Shown here: one piece after another, positions 36,319-47,783 of the stretch
Position numbering within the stretch: position 1 is the first letter of the stretch
How the letters are laid out: each line of letters begins with the position of its first letter
Assembly (NCBI GenBank): GCA_034406715.1
Contig: CP137870.1
Span: forward strand, 248,001-312,000
Direction of reading: 5' to 3'
Length of the DNA stretch: 64,000 nt
Origin: Rhodotorula mucilaginosa
Lineage: Eukaryota > Basidiomycota > Microbotryomycetes > Sporidiobolales > Sporidiobolaceae
Notes under the pieces: generated by a model
Seen by the model: only the letters and a program-made list of their open reading frames with translations
What the model was told of the DNA's origin: nothing
Databases searched by the model: none
Made by a program: the position numbers and the translations under genes

Positions 36319-37615
36319 ATGGACAAGCAGGGGCGCAAAGCGTATGCGGCGCTGCTCACGAATGAGGCCTATCTGCCTGGTCTGGTCCGTCTCTTTCTCT
36401 CCCTGCGCGGCCTTCTCAAACACGAGGATGCGGTCGCGGCGACTGACGCACCCTTCGGAGCCATCGTGCAGCTCTTACTCGACCATACACTCAAGCAGGT
36501 TAGCACCCGGTACCCGCTTGTGGTCTTGACCACCGCGAGCTTCCCGGAGAAGCACCTCGCGCTGTTGACCGCCCTCGGAATCGAGTATCGCAAAGTTGAC
36601 TTGCTCGAACCCAAGGGGGAGGTGAAACTCATCGAAGAGCGGTTCAGAGATACGTGGTCAAAGTTGCAGGCCTTTGCTCTCGAGGATTATGAGGTGCGTC
36701 GGTGGAGCACTTTCGGAGGTGAGATCCAAGATGGAAAACGTTGCTCACCATGCCGCCACTTAGCGGATCGTCCTCCTCGACTGTGACATGACTGTCTTCG
36801 AGAACATTGATCACCTCCTCGACGACGATGACATCTTGCCGGGTCCGGATTGGATTGCCGCGTCGCACGTCTGCGCCTGCAATCCGCTCGACGAGGACTG
36901 GTACCTACCGGATTGGTACGCACTGCTTTGCGAACCGGCCCTCGGACTCACCCAGCTGACTTCCGAAGTCAACCCACAGCAAACCGGAGAATTGCGCGTT
37001 CACTTATGCCGAGTCGCAATCGACCGCAGCTCCGCCTCCCGCCTCGATGCTCTCGCAGAAGCGCACGTACGGTCTCCTAAACTCGGGTCTCGTCGTTCTC
37101 CGCCCTTCGCGAGCTCTACACGACCGTATCGTCTCGCACCTGCACACCTCGCCCACCGTGGCGACTATGGCTTTACCCGACCAAGACCTCCTCGGCGAAG
37201 TCTTTGCCGGACGATGGACGCCGCTCCCCTGGCGAATGAACGCGCTCAAGACTTTCAGATGGGTGCACCCCGACCTGTGGTTTACTGAGGGCGCAAACGG
37301 AAGAAAAGTCGAAGGCAGGGACAGGAACGAGATGCAGGGCGAGGGGCACGGAATCTCCGTACTGCATTACATCGTCGAGAAACCGGTGCGTTGTTCTCGC
37401 TTTGCTTCCTGCACTCTTGTCGTGTACTGATCGAGACTGATTCATCCGCTTCGCAGTGGCTCGAAGCGTTGCCGGCCGACTCGCGGGACGCGGAGACTCA
37501 TCGATGGTGGTGGGCGGATTGGGACAAGATGCTGGAAGCATGGCGGCGCGACGCCAAGCTGCAGAGCTATGTCGACAGTGTGCAAGCGCTCGTCGTGGCA
37601 GGCCAGCAAGTCTAA
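36319..37615 (+). CDS. GT8-family glycosyltransferase (glycogenin/galactinol synthase-like)
   Basis: This is a retaining glycosyltransferase of family 8, using a UDP-sugar. The protein starts MDKQGRKAYAALLTNEAYLPGL and continues YPLVVLTTASFPEKHLALL, matching the GT8 opening. After an intron, RIVLLDCDMTVFENIDHLL carries the metal-binding DxD (DCD). Later PDCKPENCAFTYAESQST, GLLNSGLVVLRPS and LPDQDLLGEVFAGRW match the family motifs NSGvmvl and DQD. HGISVLHYIVEKP gives the late His-containing motif. Three introns, at about 36694-36763, 36914-36980 and 37389-37457, join in frame. No signal peptide or membrane span is seen, so it is probably cytosolic. TAA at 37613-37615. It converges with eIF5B at 161 bp. 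Confidence 0.88.
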
Positions 37616-37776
37616 AGGCACGAAAACGTGGTGTAGCTAGAAGAGGGGCGTTACAAATACAAACGGTGTTTACGACTCGAGGAGACATGCAAGAGAAGTT
37701 GTGAGCTAGGGATGCGAACAACGTGTAACGAAAGATGCGGGAACGAGCACAGAGTACGAGCGGCGAAGGGTTAGGT

Positions 37777-40700
37777 CTAGTCGATGTCAAGAAGGGGCTT
37801 GAGATTCTTGATCAGTCGCCATTCGTCCATGGACCTGTACCAAGAGGGAATCGGATTCAGCGCTGGTCCGCTCAACTTCATGTCCGCGGGCGCAAAACGT
37901 ACACTTGTTTGCGGAAGACGTTCTTGAGCACGTCGATCGATTCTCGGGACAGCATCGAGATGACCTCGTCCTTGTCGTCGACTGTCAACACGAAAAAAAC
38001 GTCAGCTTCTTTCTCGCTTTCCGTGCGCCAGGCTGCAGAAGAGTTGTGCTCACAGTGACGACCGTATTGCTTCGCGTTCTCGTACGCGGCGTGTTCGATC
38101 TTGACCGCAACACCGGCACCGACCTCGTGCTTCTTGACAATCTCCTTCGCTTTGTGGTTGATCTCGAGCGACGTGCTGCATTGAAGAAAGAGTGGACGTC
38201 AGGTTGGAGCTAATGCTGCAGAGAACAGCTGATCCGGGTACTGACACTTTGCCGAGCGAGATGACTTCTCGCTTCTTGGTCTTCGGGTCGGTCTTGACGA
38301 CACAGAGGGGAGTGCCGATGCGCAACGAGCCCTCAATGATGTCGCATCCGAGGATGATGGCTGCGGAGCGGACCGTATGAGCACACGACTCGACCTACGT
38401 CGGCACGACAAAGCGCAACTCACGGTCACGCTGCGCGAAGCAAGCAAGGATGTTGAGTCGGCAGGGGAAGACTGCCTTGCCGGCAGCTTCCTGCTCCTTC
38501 TTCGCCTCGATGCCCTTCCGGTACGCCAAGAACTGATCGAACAAGTGGTAGATAATGTCGGCTGTTGGAACCATGTTGTCAGCAAGGAAGCCGACGAGAA
38601 GTAGACGCGAGGACAAGACCCACCCTTGAAGATCCTGACGCCCAGCTCCTCTGCCTGACGCTCGGCATCCTTGTCGACTGCGACGTCGAAGCAGAGGATG
38701 ACCGCCAGTTCGGGAGCACGCTCGAGCATGGTGGCGCAGCGCATGACATCCTTCCTGTGGACAGGGCCGATGTTGATACCGGCGACCGGAATCTTGACCG
38801 CATCCGACTTGAGGAATTCGAGCAGAGCCTCGAGCGATCCGAGCGTCGAAGCTTGAACAAAGACACCGCGTCCGGAAGTGTCGACCGAGTTGAGGAGGTT
38901 GGTCAGGTCAGACATGACCTCCTCGCGCAGCTCATCTTCGTCGTCATCCTCGGAGCAAACGAGCAATCGAGAACCAGCGATGGCCTTCTCGAGATCCGGC
39001 GCGACAATCTTGACACCCATAGCCGCCTTGATCTGCTTGTGGTGGACGTATTGACCCTGCGAGGCGAGAAGAATGTCAGTGAACAAGGTGCAACAAGATC
39101 CGGCCCACTTCGAACAGTGACTCACCTTGATTCGAAGCTCCTTCATCGGCTGCGGCGTCAGCAGCGCTCGAACCTGGGTGACGATGGCGCCGTTGAGACC
39201 ACAGAGCACGATCTTGTCGCCCTCGTGCAGGTAACCGTTCACGAGCACGACGTCGATGGTGGTACCGAGACCCTCGATGACCTTGACTTCGAGGACGGTG
39301 CACTGCAGCGTCGAGATGTACATGAGGTTGTTGGCCATGCGCTCTTGCGTGAGCTTGATGAGCAGCATGAGCAAGTCGGGCACACCCTCGCCGGTGTGAG
39401 CCGAAGTCGGCACGAGCGAGACGTATTTCGAGAAGTTCTTGTTGTCGTAGTACGGGACGGCGTTGAGTCCCTGCTCGGCAAAGGCGACGATCGCCTCGTT
39501 CAAACGGTTCTCGAACTCGCGCTGGACCGGACGCTCCTGCTGCGCAAGAGTTTGCCGGAAACCGCCGTCCTTCATCGGCTTCCAGCCGTACAGCCGATCG
39601 ATCTTGTTGAGGGCGACAATGAACGGCGTCTTGCCCTCACGGAGGAGACGAATCGACTCGAGCGTTTGCGGTTCGAGGCCGTGCTACAAGGCGCGCGACC
39701 AGTCAGCAATGAGCGGCAAAGTTCAGAAGCGAATGCGCGGATTTAGACGCACCATGATGTCGACGACGAGGATAGCAATGTTACACAGCGAGGATCCACG
39801 CTGACGCAAGTTGGTGAACGACTCGTGACCCGGCGTGTCGATGACGAGCAGACCCGGGAGCTTGTACTCTTTGAGGTCGTCCTGATGAGAAGCGAGTCAG
39901 TGACCCTTCCCCCGTGTAAAGGACGTCGAAAAAACAGATGCTTACGTCTCCTAGAACACGCGTCCGCTTCTGGATCGCATCCATCGGGAAGTAGGTCGCG
40001 CCGATTTGCTGCGTGATACCGCCGGCTTCGCCTTCCTGCACGTTGGTCTGCCGAATCTTGTCGAGCAGCTTGGTCTTGCCCGTGTCGACGTGACCCATGA
40101 TGACGCAAATCGGCGACCGGAGGTTCTCGGTACTCCGCTCGGCCAGCGCCTGCCGGTCGCGCTCCTCGCGACGCGCCTTCGCCTCGGCGCGGCGCTGAGC
40201 CTCCTGCCGCTCGACGGCAGTCATCTCTTCGTCACTGTCGTCCTCGTCCGAGTCGTCGTCGCTGTCGTCCTCGGAATCGCTGTCCGAGTCGTCCGAGTCG
40301 TCGCCGGAGCCGTCTTCCGAGTCCTCCTCCTCTTCCGAAGAAGATTCGGCGGCCTTGCCCTTCGCTGCCGGCTTGCCCTTTGCCGGCACAGCCTTCTCAG
40401 CAGCACCAGCGGCCTTGCCGTTCGCTACGTGCGGGGACGCTCCGGAGGTCAGTCCAGGCAGAGACAGTACGAGGGAAGCGGAAGTGGAACGCACCCTTGC
40501 CAGCGGGTGCAGCAGCAGGAGCAGGCTTCTTCTTCTCCTCCTGCTCCTCTTCCTCTTCGTCACTGCTCGCGTCCCAGCTATCCTTGACGTCCGCCTTGGC
40601 CTCGTCTTCCGAAGAAGAAGCGTCCCAGCTGTCCTTGACGTCCTCCTGCTCGTCGTCCTTCTTCTCTTCCGCCTGGGCCTGAGCAGGGGCGGCCTTCTCC

Positions 40701-42426
40701 TCCTCCTTCTTCGCCTCGGCAGCAGCAGCAGGTGCCTTCTCCTCGGCAGGCGACGCAGGAGCGGCAGGCTTCTTGTTGTTGGCGCGTTCGCGCTTGCCGT
40801 ACGAAACCTTGCGCGGCGCGTCGGCCTCCTGCTGCTGGAGTCCGGCGATAGTGACATTGCCGGCGGAGAGGAGCGCCTGTCGCCGTGCCTCGGCGGCGGC
40901 GCGTTCGGCTTTCTGCTTCGGCGTGAGGAGTTTGCCCTCTCGCTTCAGCTGCTCCTTCTTGGCCTGCGATGGTTCCGGGCGAAAAATGGCCAACCGTTAG
41001 CATCTCGCTCCCAAGTTCCCACGAGTGATGGAGAAACTGATAAACGTACCCTTTCCTTCTCCTTCTTGGCCAACCGCGCCTCCTCCTTTTTGCGCTCCTC
41101 CTCCTCCGCCGCCCGTTCCTCCTCCTCGATCCTCCTCCTCTCCTCCTCCTCGGCCCGCTCCGCCTCTTCCCTCGCCTTCTGCTGCGCCTCCATCAACGCC
41201 CGCAGCGCCGCGATCTGCGCACCGCCTCCCTTGCCCTTCTTGGCCGGAGCGGCTTCTTCGACCGGCTCGGCGGCGCCAGCGGCCTTTTTCTTCTTCTTCT
41301 TCTTGTTCTTGGCAGAGGCGGACGCTTCGCCGCCATCCTCTGCGGCGCCTTCGTCCTCGGCAGCTGCAGGAGTTGCGGGTGCCTCCGCTGCTGCTGCGGC
41401 GGCCGCGGGAGCAGGAGTTGGAGCGGCGGTACCGGCTTCAGCCTTCTTTGCAGCGGCCTGCGCCTTCTTCTTGGCCTGCGCGTAAGTGGCAGACTCTATG
41501 AAGTCAGTGGGAGCACTCGACGTAAACCGCAACTTCCAGAAGACGACCGGAAGAGGACACAGGACACGCACCTTTTCCTTCTCCTTCTTGAGCTTCTCCT
41601 TCTCCTTCTTGGACAAGATCTTGATCTCGCCATCTCCTCCGTTCGCCGCTTCCGGTGCTTCAGGCGCCGCCGACGCCTTCTTCTCGGTGTCTGCATCGTC
41701 GATCTTGACCTCCTTGACCTGCTCCGTTACTGCCGCGACTTGCTCGTCGTCCTCGTTTGCCTGCTGCTGCTGCTGTCCCTTCTTGCCGCCCTTCTTGGCA
41801 GCCTTACCTCCCTTCTTCTTCGTCGGGCCAAACTCTTCCTCCATCCAGTCGTCCGTCACTTCGACAGCTCCTCGGGGCGCAGCGAGGTCAACTTCAGGTT
41901 CCTCGTCTTTTGCCTCGGCGGCGGCGTCGGCGTTCGGGTCAAAGTAGTCGTCGTCGCCAACTGACTGCTGCGCCTTCTTGCCCTTCTTGCCCTTCTTGCC
42001 ACCTTTGGCAGCAGCCTTCTTGGCCATGGCGAGCAGGCCGTCCTCCTCCTCGTCGTCGTCATCCTGGACCACCGCGGCCGGTTTCGAAGCGGGCTTGGCC
42101 TCTTCCTCTGCCTCCTCTTCGTCATCGTCGCCTTCGACCATCATGTCGGCAAAGGAAGCGAAGCCTCCTCCACCACCACGCTTGTTCTTGCCGCCTTTCG
42201 GAGCGGGTCGGACGGGGACGAGGTCCTCTTCTTCAGCGTCGGAACCGGCCGCAGCGGGAGTCGCGTCGCCGCTCTTGGGTGCGAGCGTGTCCCTGTTTGT
42301 GTATTGGCAGGTCAGCAATCAGACGAGAGGAAGAGACCGAGTGGCCAGGGAATGCGAGAGAGCGCACCAAAAGTCGTCATCGTCCGCGGGCTTGCGCTTG
42401 CCTGCCTTTTTCCCCTTTGGTGCCAT
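37777..42426 (-). CDS. FUN12: Translation initiation factor eIF5B
   Basis: eIF5B is the IF2-type GTPase that joins ribosomal subunits at the end of initiation. The N-terminus ([20 protein letters not shown]) and about 600 residues of alternating Lys/Glu/Ala low complexity are typical of eukaryotic forms. The G domain shows G1 ([15 protein letters not shown]), switch region [16 protein letters not shown]3 (DTPGHESF) and G4 (NKID). Domain II-IV motifs follow: [21 protein letters not shown] split over the expected barrel, [19 protein letters not shown] and [10 protein letters not shown]. The C-terminal helix domain reads [20 protein letters not shown], then after a GTACGT...GTACAG intron [18 protein letters not shown], with TAG at 37779-37777. 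Without that last intron the frame would stop early at 37878, losing the conserved EWxLIxxLKxxxxI tail. ATG at 42426-42424. Complete by eye. Confidence 0.95.
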
Positions 42427-43246
42427 GCTGGATCGAGCCTCGAGTCTAAGCTTTTACGCTATGCGGTTGTCGGTTGGAAGAGCCGCCTGTATGCGCGGGG
42501 GAGAGATGTGTGCGATCGGCCGAGTTGAAGAGAACTGTCCCCTTCGAGTGGTGGAAGCGTACAGGCGAGCGGGTCAGCTCTGTATTCACAGCGACGCTTG
42601 TCCGGCCTCCGGCGCACGCTGCTCGCCTCGGCGTGCGACGAGCAGTGACTCGGATCCGCGGCGACCATCGTTTGTCCCGAGCTCGTCGGTGGCCGCTCCT
42701 CCTGCGCCGTAGCAGAGGTTTGGAATCCAAAAGTGGCGAGGGGCTTCGCTGCTTACCTTTTGTGTCCGGGTCCGTCAAGCTCTCGCCAATGCCCGTGGAG
42801 TCGAGTCGAGTCGGTGAGATCCGATCGGCTCTCGCGGCGCCGCTCTTCGCCGCGACGCCGCCCGTTCACTTCGCTTCCTCTCTCTTCAAGTACACTCGAG
42901 GGCTACAGAACTTGATGGACGTACTACATGCACAAGGATGCGACCGGGAATACGCAACATGACCCGCTTCTCCGCTGCAGTGCCCGCTCACCCTGTAAAC
43001 ATTTTCGCTTCTCGCGGGAGCCACAGCCTTTCGCGCAATAGACCTAGATACATTTCAAAATAAAGGGGGGATCGCCCATAGTACCCGCAAGAACGAAAGG
43101 AAACAAGTCCGGAAGGAGAAAGAGATGAGGCCGCGCCGAGCACCTTCAAGAAACTGCGAGCGCTGAGAGGCGGACCGGTCAGAAGAAACTCGTAACGCTC
43201 TAGGCCAACACCTTGGCAGACGCACCCCTTGACGTGTGTGCAGGAA
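42427..43246. other. Intergenic region upstream of eIF5B
   Basis: These 820 bp should contain the eIF5B promoter and the 3' end of the first secreted-protein gene. Open frames on both strands look like GC-driven chance. Nothing else recognised. Confidence 0.5.
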
Positions 43247-44198
43247 TCAAAACTCGCGGTCGAACCAGCACTCGCCGAGCGTGGAGCCGTTGTCGCCCGT
43301 CCAGTGGCGGAACGCGCCGTGCCAGCTGCCCGAGTTGGCCATGTAGCCGCACGCCTCCGAGATACCCTTCGGGAGACTGTGGTACGAGGCGAGCGCCAGG
43401 TTGTGAATGTCGTTCCAGTTGAGATCAGTCGCGTCGTGGCCCGAGTCGGCCCAGTACGTCGTGTGGAGGGTCCAGTAGCCGCGCTTGGCGAGTCGAGCAT
43501 CGGTGGTGGCGGCGGCGTCAGCCGTCGAGTTCCCTCCGGAGGGGACGGTACCTGTGGACAAGATGGCATAGTCGAGAGTGCAGGTATCGAGACCGCCGTC
43601 CCGGAAGTACGTCGCCGAGCCGCCGACGAGGGTGACCACCGAGACGCTCTCTCCATTGCGCTTGTCAATGGCCCGCGCGGTCACGTTGTCGGCGCTTGCC
43701 GAGAGGTACGCCGTGATGTCAATCGTGACACGGCCATCCGCGACGGCCGTGTACGGAAGGCTGATGACCGACTTGCCGACCTCGACCTCGACAGTCGCGT
43801 TGGCAGGGGTAGGTCGACACAAACTCCTCCTCTTCCGGCCGCGTTTCCCGACCGACCCCGTTTTCTCATTCAGGCGCGAAAAGATCCAGTCGGTCAACGA
43901 GGTCGCGATCGTCCCAATGTCCTTGTCTCCGAAGTCTCGAAGAGCGGCACCGCGCGTCGCGGTGTTCCCGCGGCAGACAAAGCTGTCCCCTGCGCTCCAT
44001 ATCTTCCCGTCGGGACCGTGGCAGGTGCTGCCGCGAGCACTGAGCTTCTTGCTGGTGACGAGGGTGGGAGCCGCCGAGACCGACGACAAGCAGAGCGCGA
44101 ACGTGCCGATTGCGGCGGAGAGGAAGAAGTGCCTGCGGTTTGACGCCCATGTGAGCTCGCTCCAGCGGCGCAGACAGCTCAAGCGTATGCACGTACAT
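43247..44198 (-). CDS. Secreted Kex2-type precursor protein, paralog 1 (unrecognised family)
   Basis: The start codon is split by an intron: AT (44198-44197), GTACGT donor, 44133-44196 removed, CCGCAG acceptor, then G at 44132. Splicing yields MHFFLSAAIGTFALCLSSVSA, a textbook signal peptide, and 295 residues in all. A Cys pair (C38, C54) sits in the pattern RGSxC-x10-GDxxxCxG. Dibasic sites at 97-98 and 101-103 and K217-R218 fit Kex2 cleavage. The last 76 residues form a conserved domain, with CGYMANSGSWHG and HWTGDNG, and end DREF. Several N-glycosylation sequons occur (NAT, NST). The downstream neighbour (45008) is a paralog. The architecture resembles secreted preprotoxins or effectors, but no known family is recognised; function is open. 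Without the intron no in-frame ATG gives a signal peptide. Confidence 0.75.
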
Positions 44199-45007
44199 AG
44201 TTGGCTGCAAGTCTCGGGTGCGTAGCAAAGCAAAGAAGCAGTCCGTCCAGCTTTCCAGCCGTTCCGGATTACACGCACGCCTCCTCTCCATCTTAGATCA
44301 CATCGCGCGAGCACTCTGCACTGTGAATTGCCCGACAAGCTCCAGGAGGCGAAAGACACACTTGATACAGTGTTCGTATACAGTTGGCAAGCATATGCAG
44401 GGCGGCGAAGCTTGAGCTGTCGAGAGGGTTTTGATGTGATCTCGGAGCGCAGAGACTCGGCAACGCAAAGGGCTCCGATCTCCTGGCAGATATGCCGAAT
44501 CCGGACCACCTTCAAGGAAGCGAAAGTTTGGCAGAGGCACGTTCGACTCGCTCTGGTCCGGCTTTTGCAGGCAGTGCCTCTGCGCAGCGCGGTCGAAGGG
44601 CTCTCGGCGGAGGTGCCGCCGAAGGGGAGCCGGCGCCGGAGTTGCGGCCAGCTGTCGGGCATTGGCGCTAGCTCGAGAGTTTGACTGACCAACAATGCAA
44701 GCCATCTTGCCAAGTCCGGTGTATCAGGCGGGGAATCCCAGAGGCCAAATCGGCGACTGGAGACGAGCGAAGAGGGAGAGAGAGAGCTGGAGAGAGCGAG
44801 GCGATCGAATCAAACTCGGTCAAGCGATCGCGATGTCAGGCAATGCCAGGAAAATATGTATACGTGAATTTTCTTGGGGCATCCCGAGGAGAATACGCAG
44901 AATGTGCGAGACCGATGAGGAGAGAACGCAGATTTGGAGCAAAGAGAGGAAAATTGGGCAGCGGGTCCGCGGACCGGGGTCAACAAAACACACAGAGAGA
45001 ACCGGCG
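44199..45007. other. Intergenic region between the two secreted-protein genes
   Basis: This 809-bp 5' flank of paralog 1 overlaps the 3' flank of paralog 2. Frames running through it are continuous with the gene frame but lack any sensible protein start. No repeat or other gene seen. Confidence 0.5.
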
Positions 45008-45874
45008 CTAGAACTCGCGCTCATGATTGCACTCGCCGACCGAGTAGCCGTTGTCGCCGGTCCAATGACGGAACGCGCCGTGCCAGCTTCCCGAGTTGGC
45101 CATGTAACCGCATACTTGGGACGTCCCGTCGCGGAGCTGCGTGTAAGACTGCAACGCGAGCTTCCGGACGTCGGCCTGACTGAGATCGGTGTCGTCGTGA
45201 CCCGACTCGGCCCAGTAGGTAGTGTGGACGGTCCACAAGTCTCGAGCGGCGATGGTGCTGTTGGTTTCGCCGGGAGCGCCGGCAAAGTCGAGCGTAAAAG
45301 TGTCGAGCGTGCCGTTCAGGTGGTACAGCACTTCGCCGCCGATGAGGGGTACTGCGGCGAGGCCCTCGTCCAGATCCCGTTTGAAGAGATCACCGCCCAT
45401 CGAGGCGAGCCAGTCCTCGATTTGAACGACTCGGCGGTCGTCGACGAGCGTGGCCGGAACCGCGACCTCTTGTTCGCTCTGCACGATGTAGATCACGTCG
45501 TCGTCGTCCTCGCCCTCGTCGTCGCATTCTCCCCTTCGCGCCATGCGCACCGCGGCGCCGCCCCCTACGGACAAGCTCTGGACGTTCCACTTCGAGGTGA
45601 CCCAGTACGAAATGATGAGTGCGGCGGCGGTGAGAACGCCGCCCTGGACGTATTTGAAGACCACGTTCTGCCAGTAGTCGGTCTTGCCTTGGCAGATGAG
45701 CTTGTCGCCGTCGCGGAGGATCTGAACCTCGTCGGTGTTGCAGTTGCTGCCACGGCGTTCGTTGCGGTGCTGCTCGGACGAGGTCGCTGCGCCATAGGGC
45801 GTGGTCGGGAGGGCACTCGCTGCGCCGGCGGCAGCGAGGAGCGCAAGCGTGAGGGTGTGCATGAACGGCAACAT
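45008..45874 (-). CDS. Secreted Kex2-type precursor protein, paralog 2 (unrecognised family)
   Basis: Starting at ATG 45874-45872 the protein has 288 residues, beginning MLPFMHTLTLALLAAAGAASA, a signal peptide. The frame is open further upstream, but a CTGAC and CCGCAG directly before this ATG suggest a 5'-leader intron whose acceptor abuts the start codon. A dibasic R40-R41 precedes a Cys pair (C45, C61) with the same 16-residue offset and RGSxC/GDxxxCxG pattern as paralog 1. A hydrophobic helix at about 79-92 (GVLTAAALIISYWV) is absent from paralog 1. Further dibasic sites are MARR (near 114) and LFKR. The last 76 residues match paralog 1 at 52 positions, including a 22-residue identical run, and end EREF. 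The middle regions are unalignable, as expected for a fast-evolving secreted precursor. Confidence 0.78.
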   Translation of the reverse strand: MLPFMHTLTLALLAAAGAASALPTTPYGAATSSEQHRNERRGSNCNTDEVQILRDGDKLICQGKTDYWQNVVFKYVQGGVLTAAALIISYWVTSKWNVQSLSVGGGAAVRMARRGECDDEGEDDDDVIYIVQSEQEVAVPATLVDDRRVVQIEDWLASMGGDLFKRDLDEGLAAVPLIGGEVLYHLNGTLDTFTLDFAGAPGETNSTIAARDLWTVHTTYWAESGHDDTDLSQADVRKLALQSYTQLRDGTSQVCGYMANSGSWHGAFRHWTGDNGYSVGECNHEREF

Positions 45875-47221
45875 CTGCGGGACCGCAATCCAGTCAGTCC
45901 GCGAAGGGAGCGAGTCACGCGATAGCAGAGGGGGACCGACCTTGATGCGCTCGTGTGAGGCAGCAAAGGACGGGGATGGAAGCAAGGAGACGAGCCTGGA
46001 AGGAAAAAGCTACTGCAGCACTGCATGCGGGACCCGTCGACCGAGAGACGAGAGGAGCCCTTGCAGGGTCGCATGGCTCTGCGGCCACGAAGTCTAACCG
46101 TGCGGGCTCTCAACCCTGCATAGGGCTCTGCGCTCGATCGACTTGCGCGATGGCGATCGCTTGGCTATACAGTACATGTGCAGCTTGCATGCGTTGGACG
46201 GACCTGGCAGCCGATGCGATACGGAAGGCGCGTGAGGCGATTGAGTTCCAGACGGGAATCCCGGACATCGCACACTCGACACCTGCAGCGCAGCTGCCGA
46301 GCGCCGAGCTATTTTGAGCGATCATGGCGACCTCAGCTGTGAGTGTATACCGCTCTCCAGCACCGTTTGCGTCCGCCTGTACGCCCCCAAGCACGAAGCG
46401 AGATGCCATCGTCGAGCGATGAATAGAGCCGAGTCGGACGAGGTGAGCAGTGGCTGGAGAGATGCCGGGTCGCTGTTCCCGTTGCTCAGCGTGCTGACTG
46501 TAAGCACTGGACGTCAGCAACAGCTCGTTCGGCGCCAAAGAGGGAAGCGAAGGAGCCTTGGTACCACGCGGGGGTGACCGGTGACCCTTCCACCATGGCT
46601 CCTCCATGCACGGCGTAACCGTTTACCGCTTCGTCAGAGGCGATGCCGCGGACTGGCCCAAGATCTGATCCGTAGCGTACGGCGATCCGATTCGGCCGGT
46701 CTTGTATAGCTGTACATCCGTTTTTCTCCCTCGAGCTCATGCTGCATGTCCACGGCGCCTAACTAGACTGGGACCTTGTACACGCTCTCCTCACCGATAC
46801 GCTTACTCTACAGGCTGTACAGCCTACAGAGAGCACATGCAGCTTTCATCCCTTCCTTTCTGCTGCCGCGCCGGTCGACTGTAGATCCGGGGTCTCCCCG
46901 CTTCCAGCTTCCAGCTTTCTCATCAAGCTGCGCGAGCGTCAACTCTATCTCGGACTCGACCAACTTGGCCACCGTTCTCGCTTACAGCACTCCCAAGCGC
47001 GTGCGAATATCGCAGCAGCGCTGGTGCACAAAACTGCAGCTCGTGAGACTGCGAAGAGTGTCCGTCCTGCGACTTGGCGCGGGCGACGGCCGCTGCGAAC
47101 ACAGTGCAAAGGGTGCAGGGAGAGACGCGGTTTGCGGCGAATCTGAAGGAGTGCGTGGAGAACAGGCATTATCGGACAGCATTATCCCGCTGACTTTGAC
47201 ACACGCGGCGCAGGCGCAAAA
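45875..47221. other. Long intergenic region
   Basis: This 1.35-kb spacer separates paralog 2 from the small membrane-protein gene, and the two flanking genes diverge. A minus-strand frame at 46110-46607 contains an internal ATG, but no family feature or splice-supported extension. No repeats, tRNA or other gene seen. Confidence 0.45.
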
Positions 47222-47494
47222 ATGACACGCACCTTCCAGCCGCCGCCGTTCTTCGAACGCTCGCTCGCGCACGACCTCGTCCCGCACGCACTCGTCGCCG
47301 CCCTCATCGGCCTCATCCTCTTCGGCGCTTTTGCTTTCGCCGTCCACTCGTGGCGCCTCGCCCAGCGGCATGCACAAGAAGCCGGCGGCGGCGCGGAGGT
47401 ACGAATTTTTACGGTTCTGGACCGTAAGGGAAACGTGCTCGACAAGGGGCCATTGGTCTTGAGCATCGGCGGACGGCGAGACAAGGTCGAGTAG
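47222..47494 (+). CDS. Small single-span membrane protein, unknown
   Basis: A single-exon frame of 90 residues starts from an ATG in good context (CAAAAATGAC). It reads MTRTFQPPPFFERSLAHD, then one strong membrane span (HALVAALIGLILFGAFAFAVHSW), then a hydrophilic tail ending GGRRDKVE. No signal-peptide cleavage site is evident. The layout would suit a small inner-membrane or ER protein, but no family is recognised. A potential GTACGA donor at 47399 leaves open that the 3' half belongs to an intron. The frame is not explained as a shadow of another gene. Confidence 0.5.
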   Translation: MTRTFQPPPFFERSLAHDLVPHALVAALIGLILFGAFAFAVHSWRLAQRHAQEAGGGAEVRIFTVLDRKGNVLDKGPLVLSIGGRRDKVE

Positions 47495-47783
47495 GATAAG
47501 AGGTTGTGTATATCTTGCGCAGCCAAGCGACGGAGACAGGCCAGCAGCTGAGCGCCCGGCGAAGCGAACGGGACAGAGGGCATCCAGCTTCCTTTTGGCC
47601 CATCATATATCGTCAGCCTCCTCGGACGCCGATTAAATCTTGTGTGAGCGCTGTGGATACTTCAGTTGCTCAAGGTGGAAGCAGCCAGCGAGCGCGCAGG
47701 AATTCGCTCCGGCGTGGTTGATCGTAACTGCTTTTTTTCCAGGGTTCAAAACGTATTACCCGCCTTCACAAAGCCTCCGCCAC

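Noticed and set aside
37878-38060. Apparent early stop of eIF5B after LKNVFRKQV
   Set aside because: A GTACGT...GTACAG intron removes it and restores the conserved C-terminal tail, so this is not a truncation.
44199-44713. Long in-frame 5' extension of secreted paralog 1
   Set aside because: The frame is open only by chance: it starts at a non-ATG codon (TTG), lacks protein character and would place the signal peptide internally. The split-ATG model explains the start better.
46110-46607. 165-codon minus-strand frame in the 45.9-47.2 kb spacer
   Set aside because: No recognisable motif, no supporting splice sites and compositional bias typical of random frames here.
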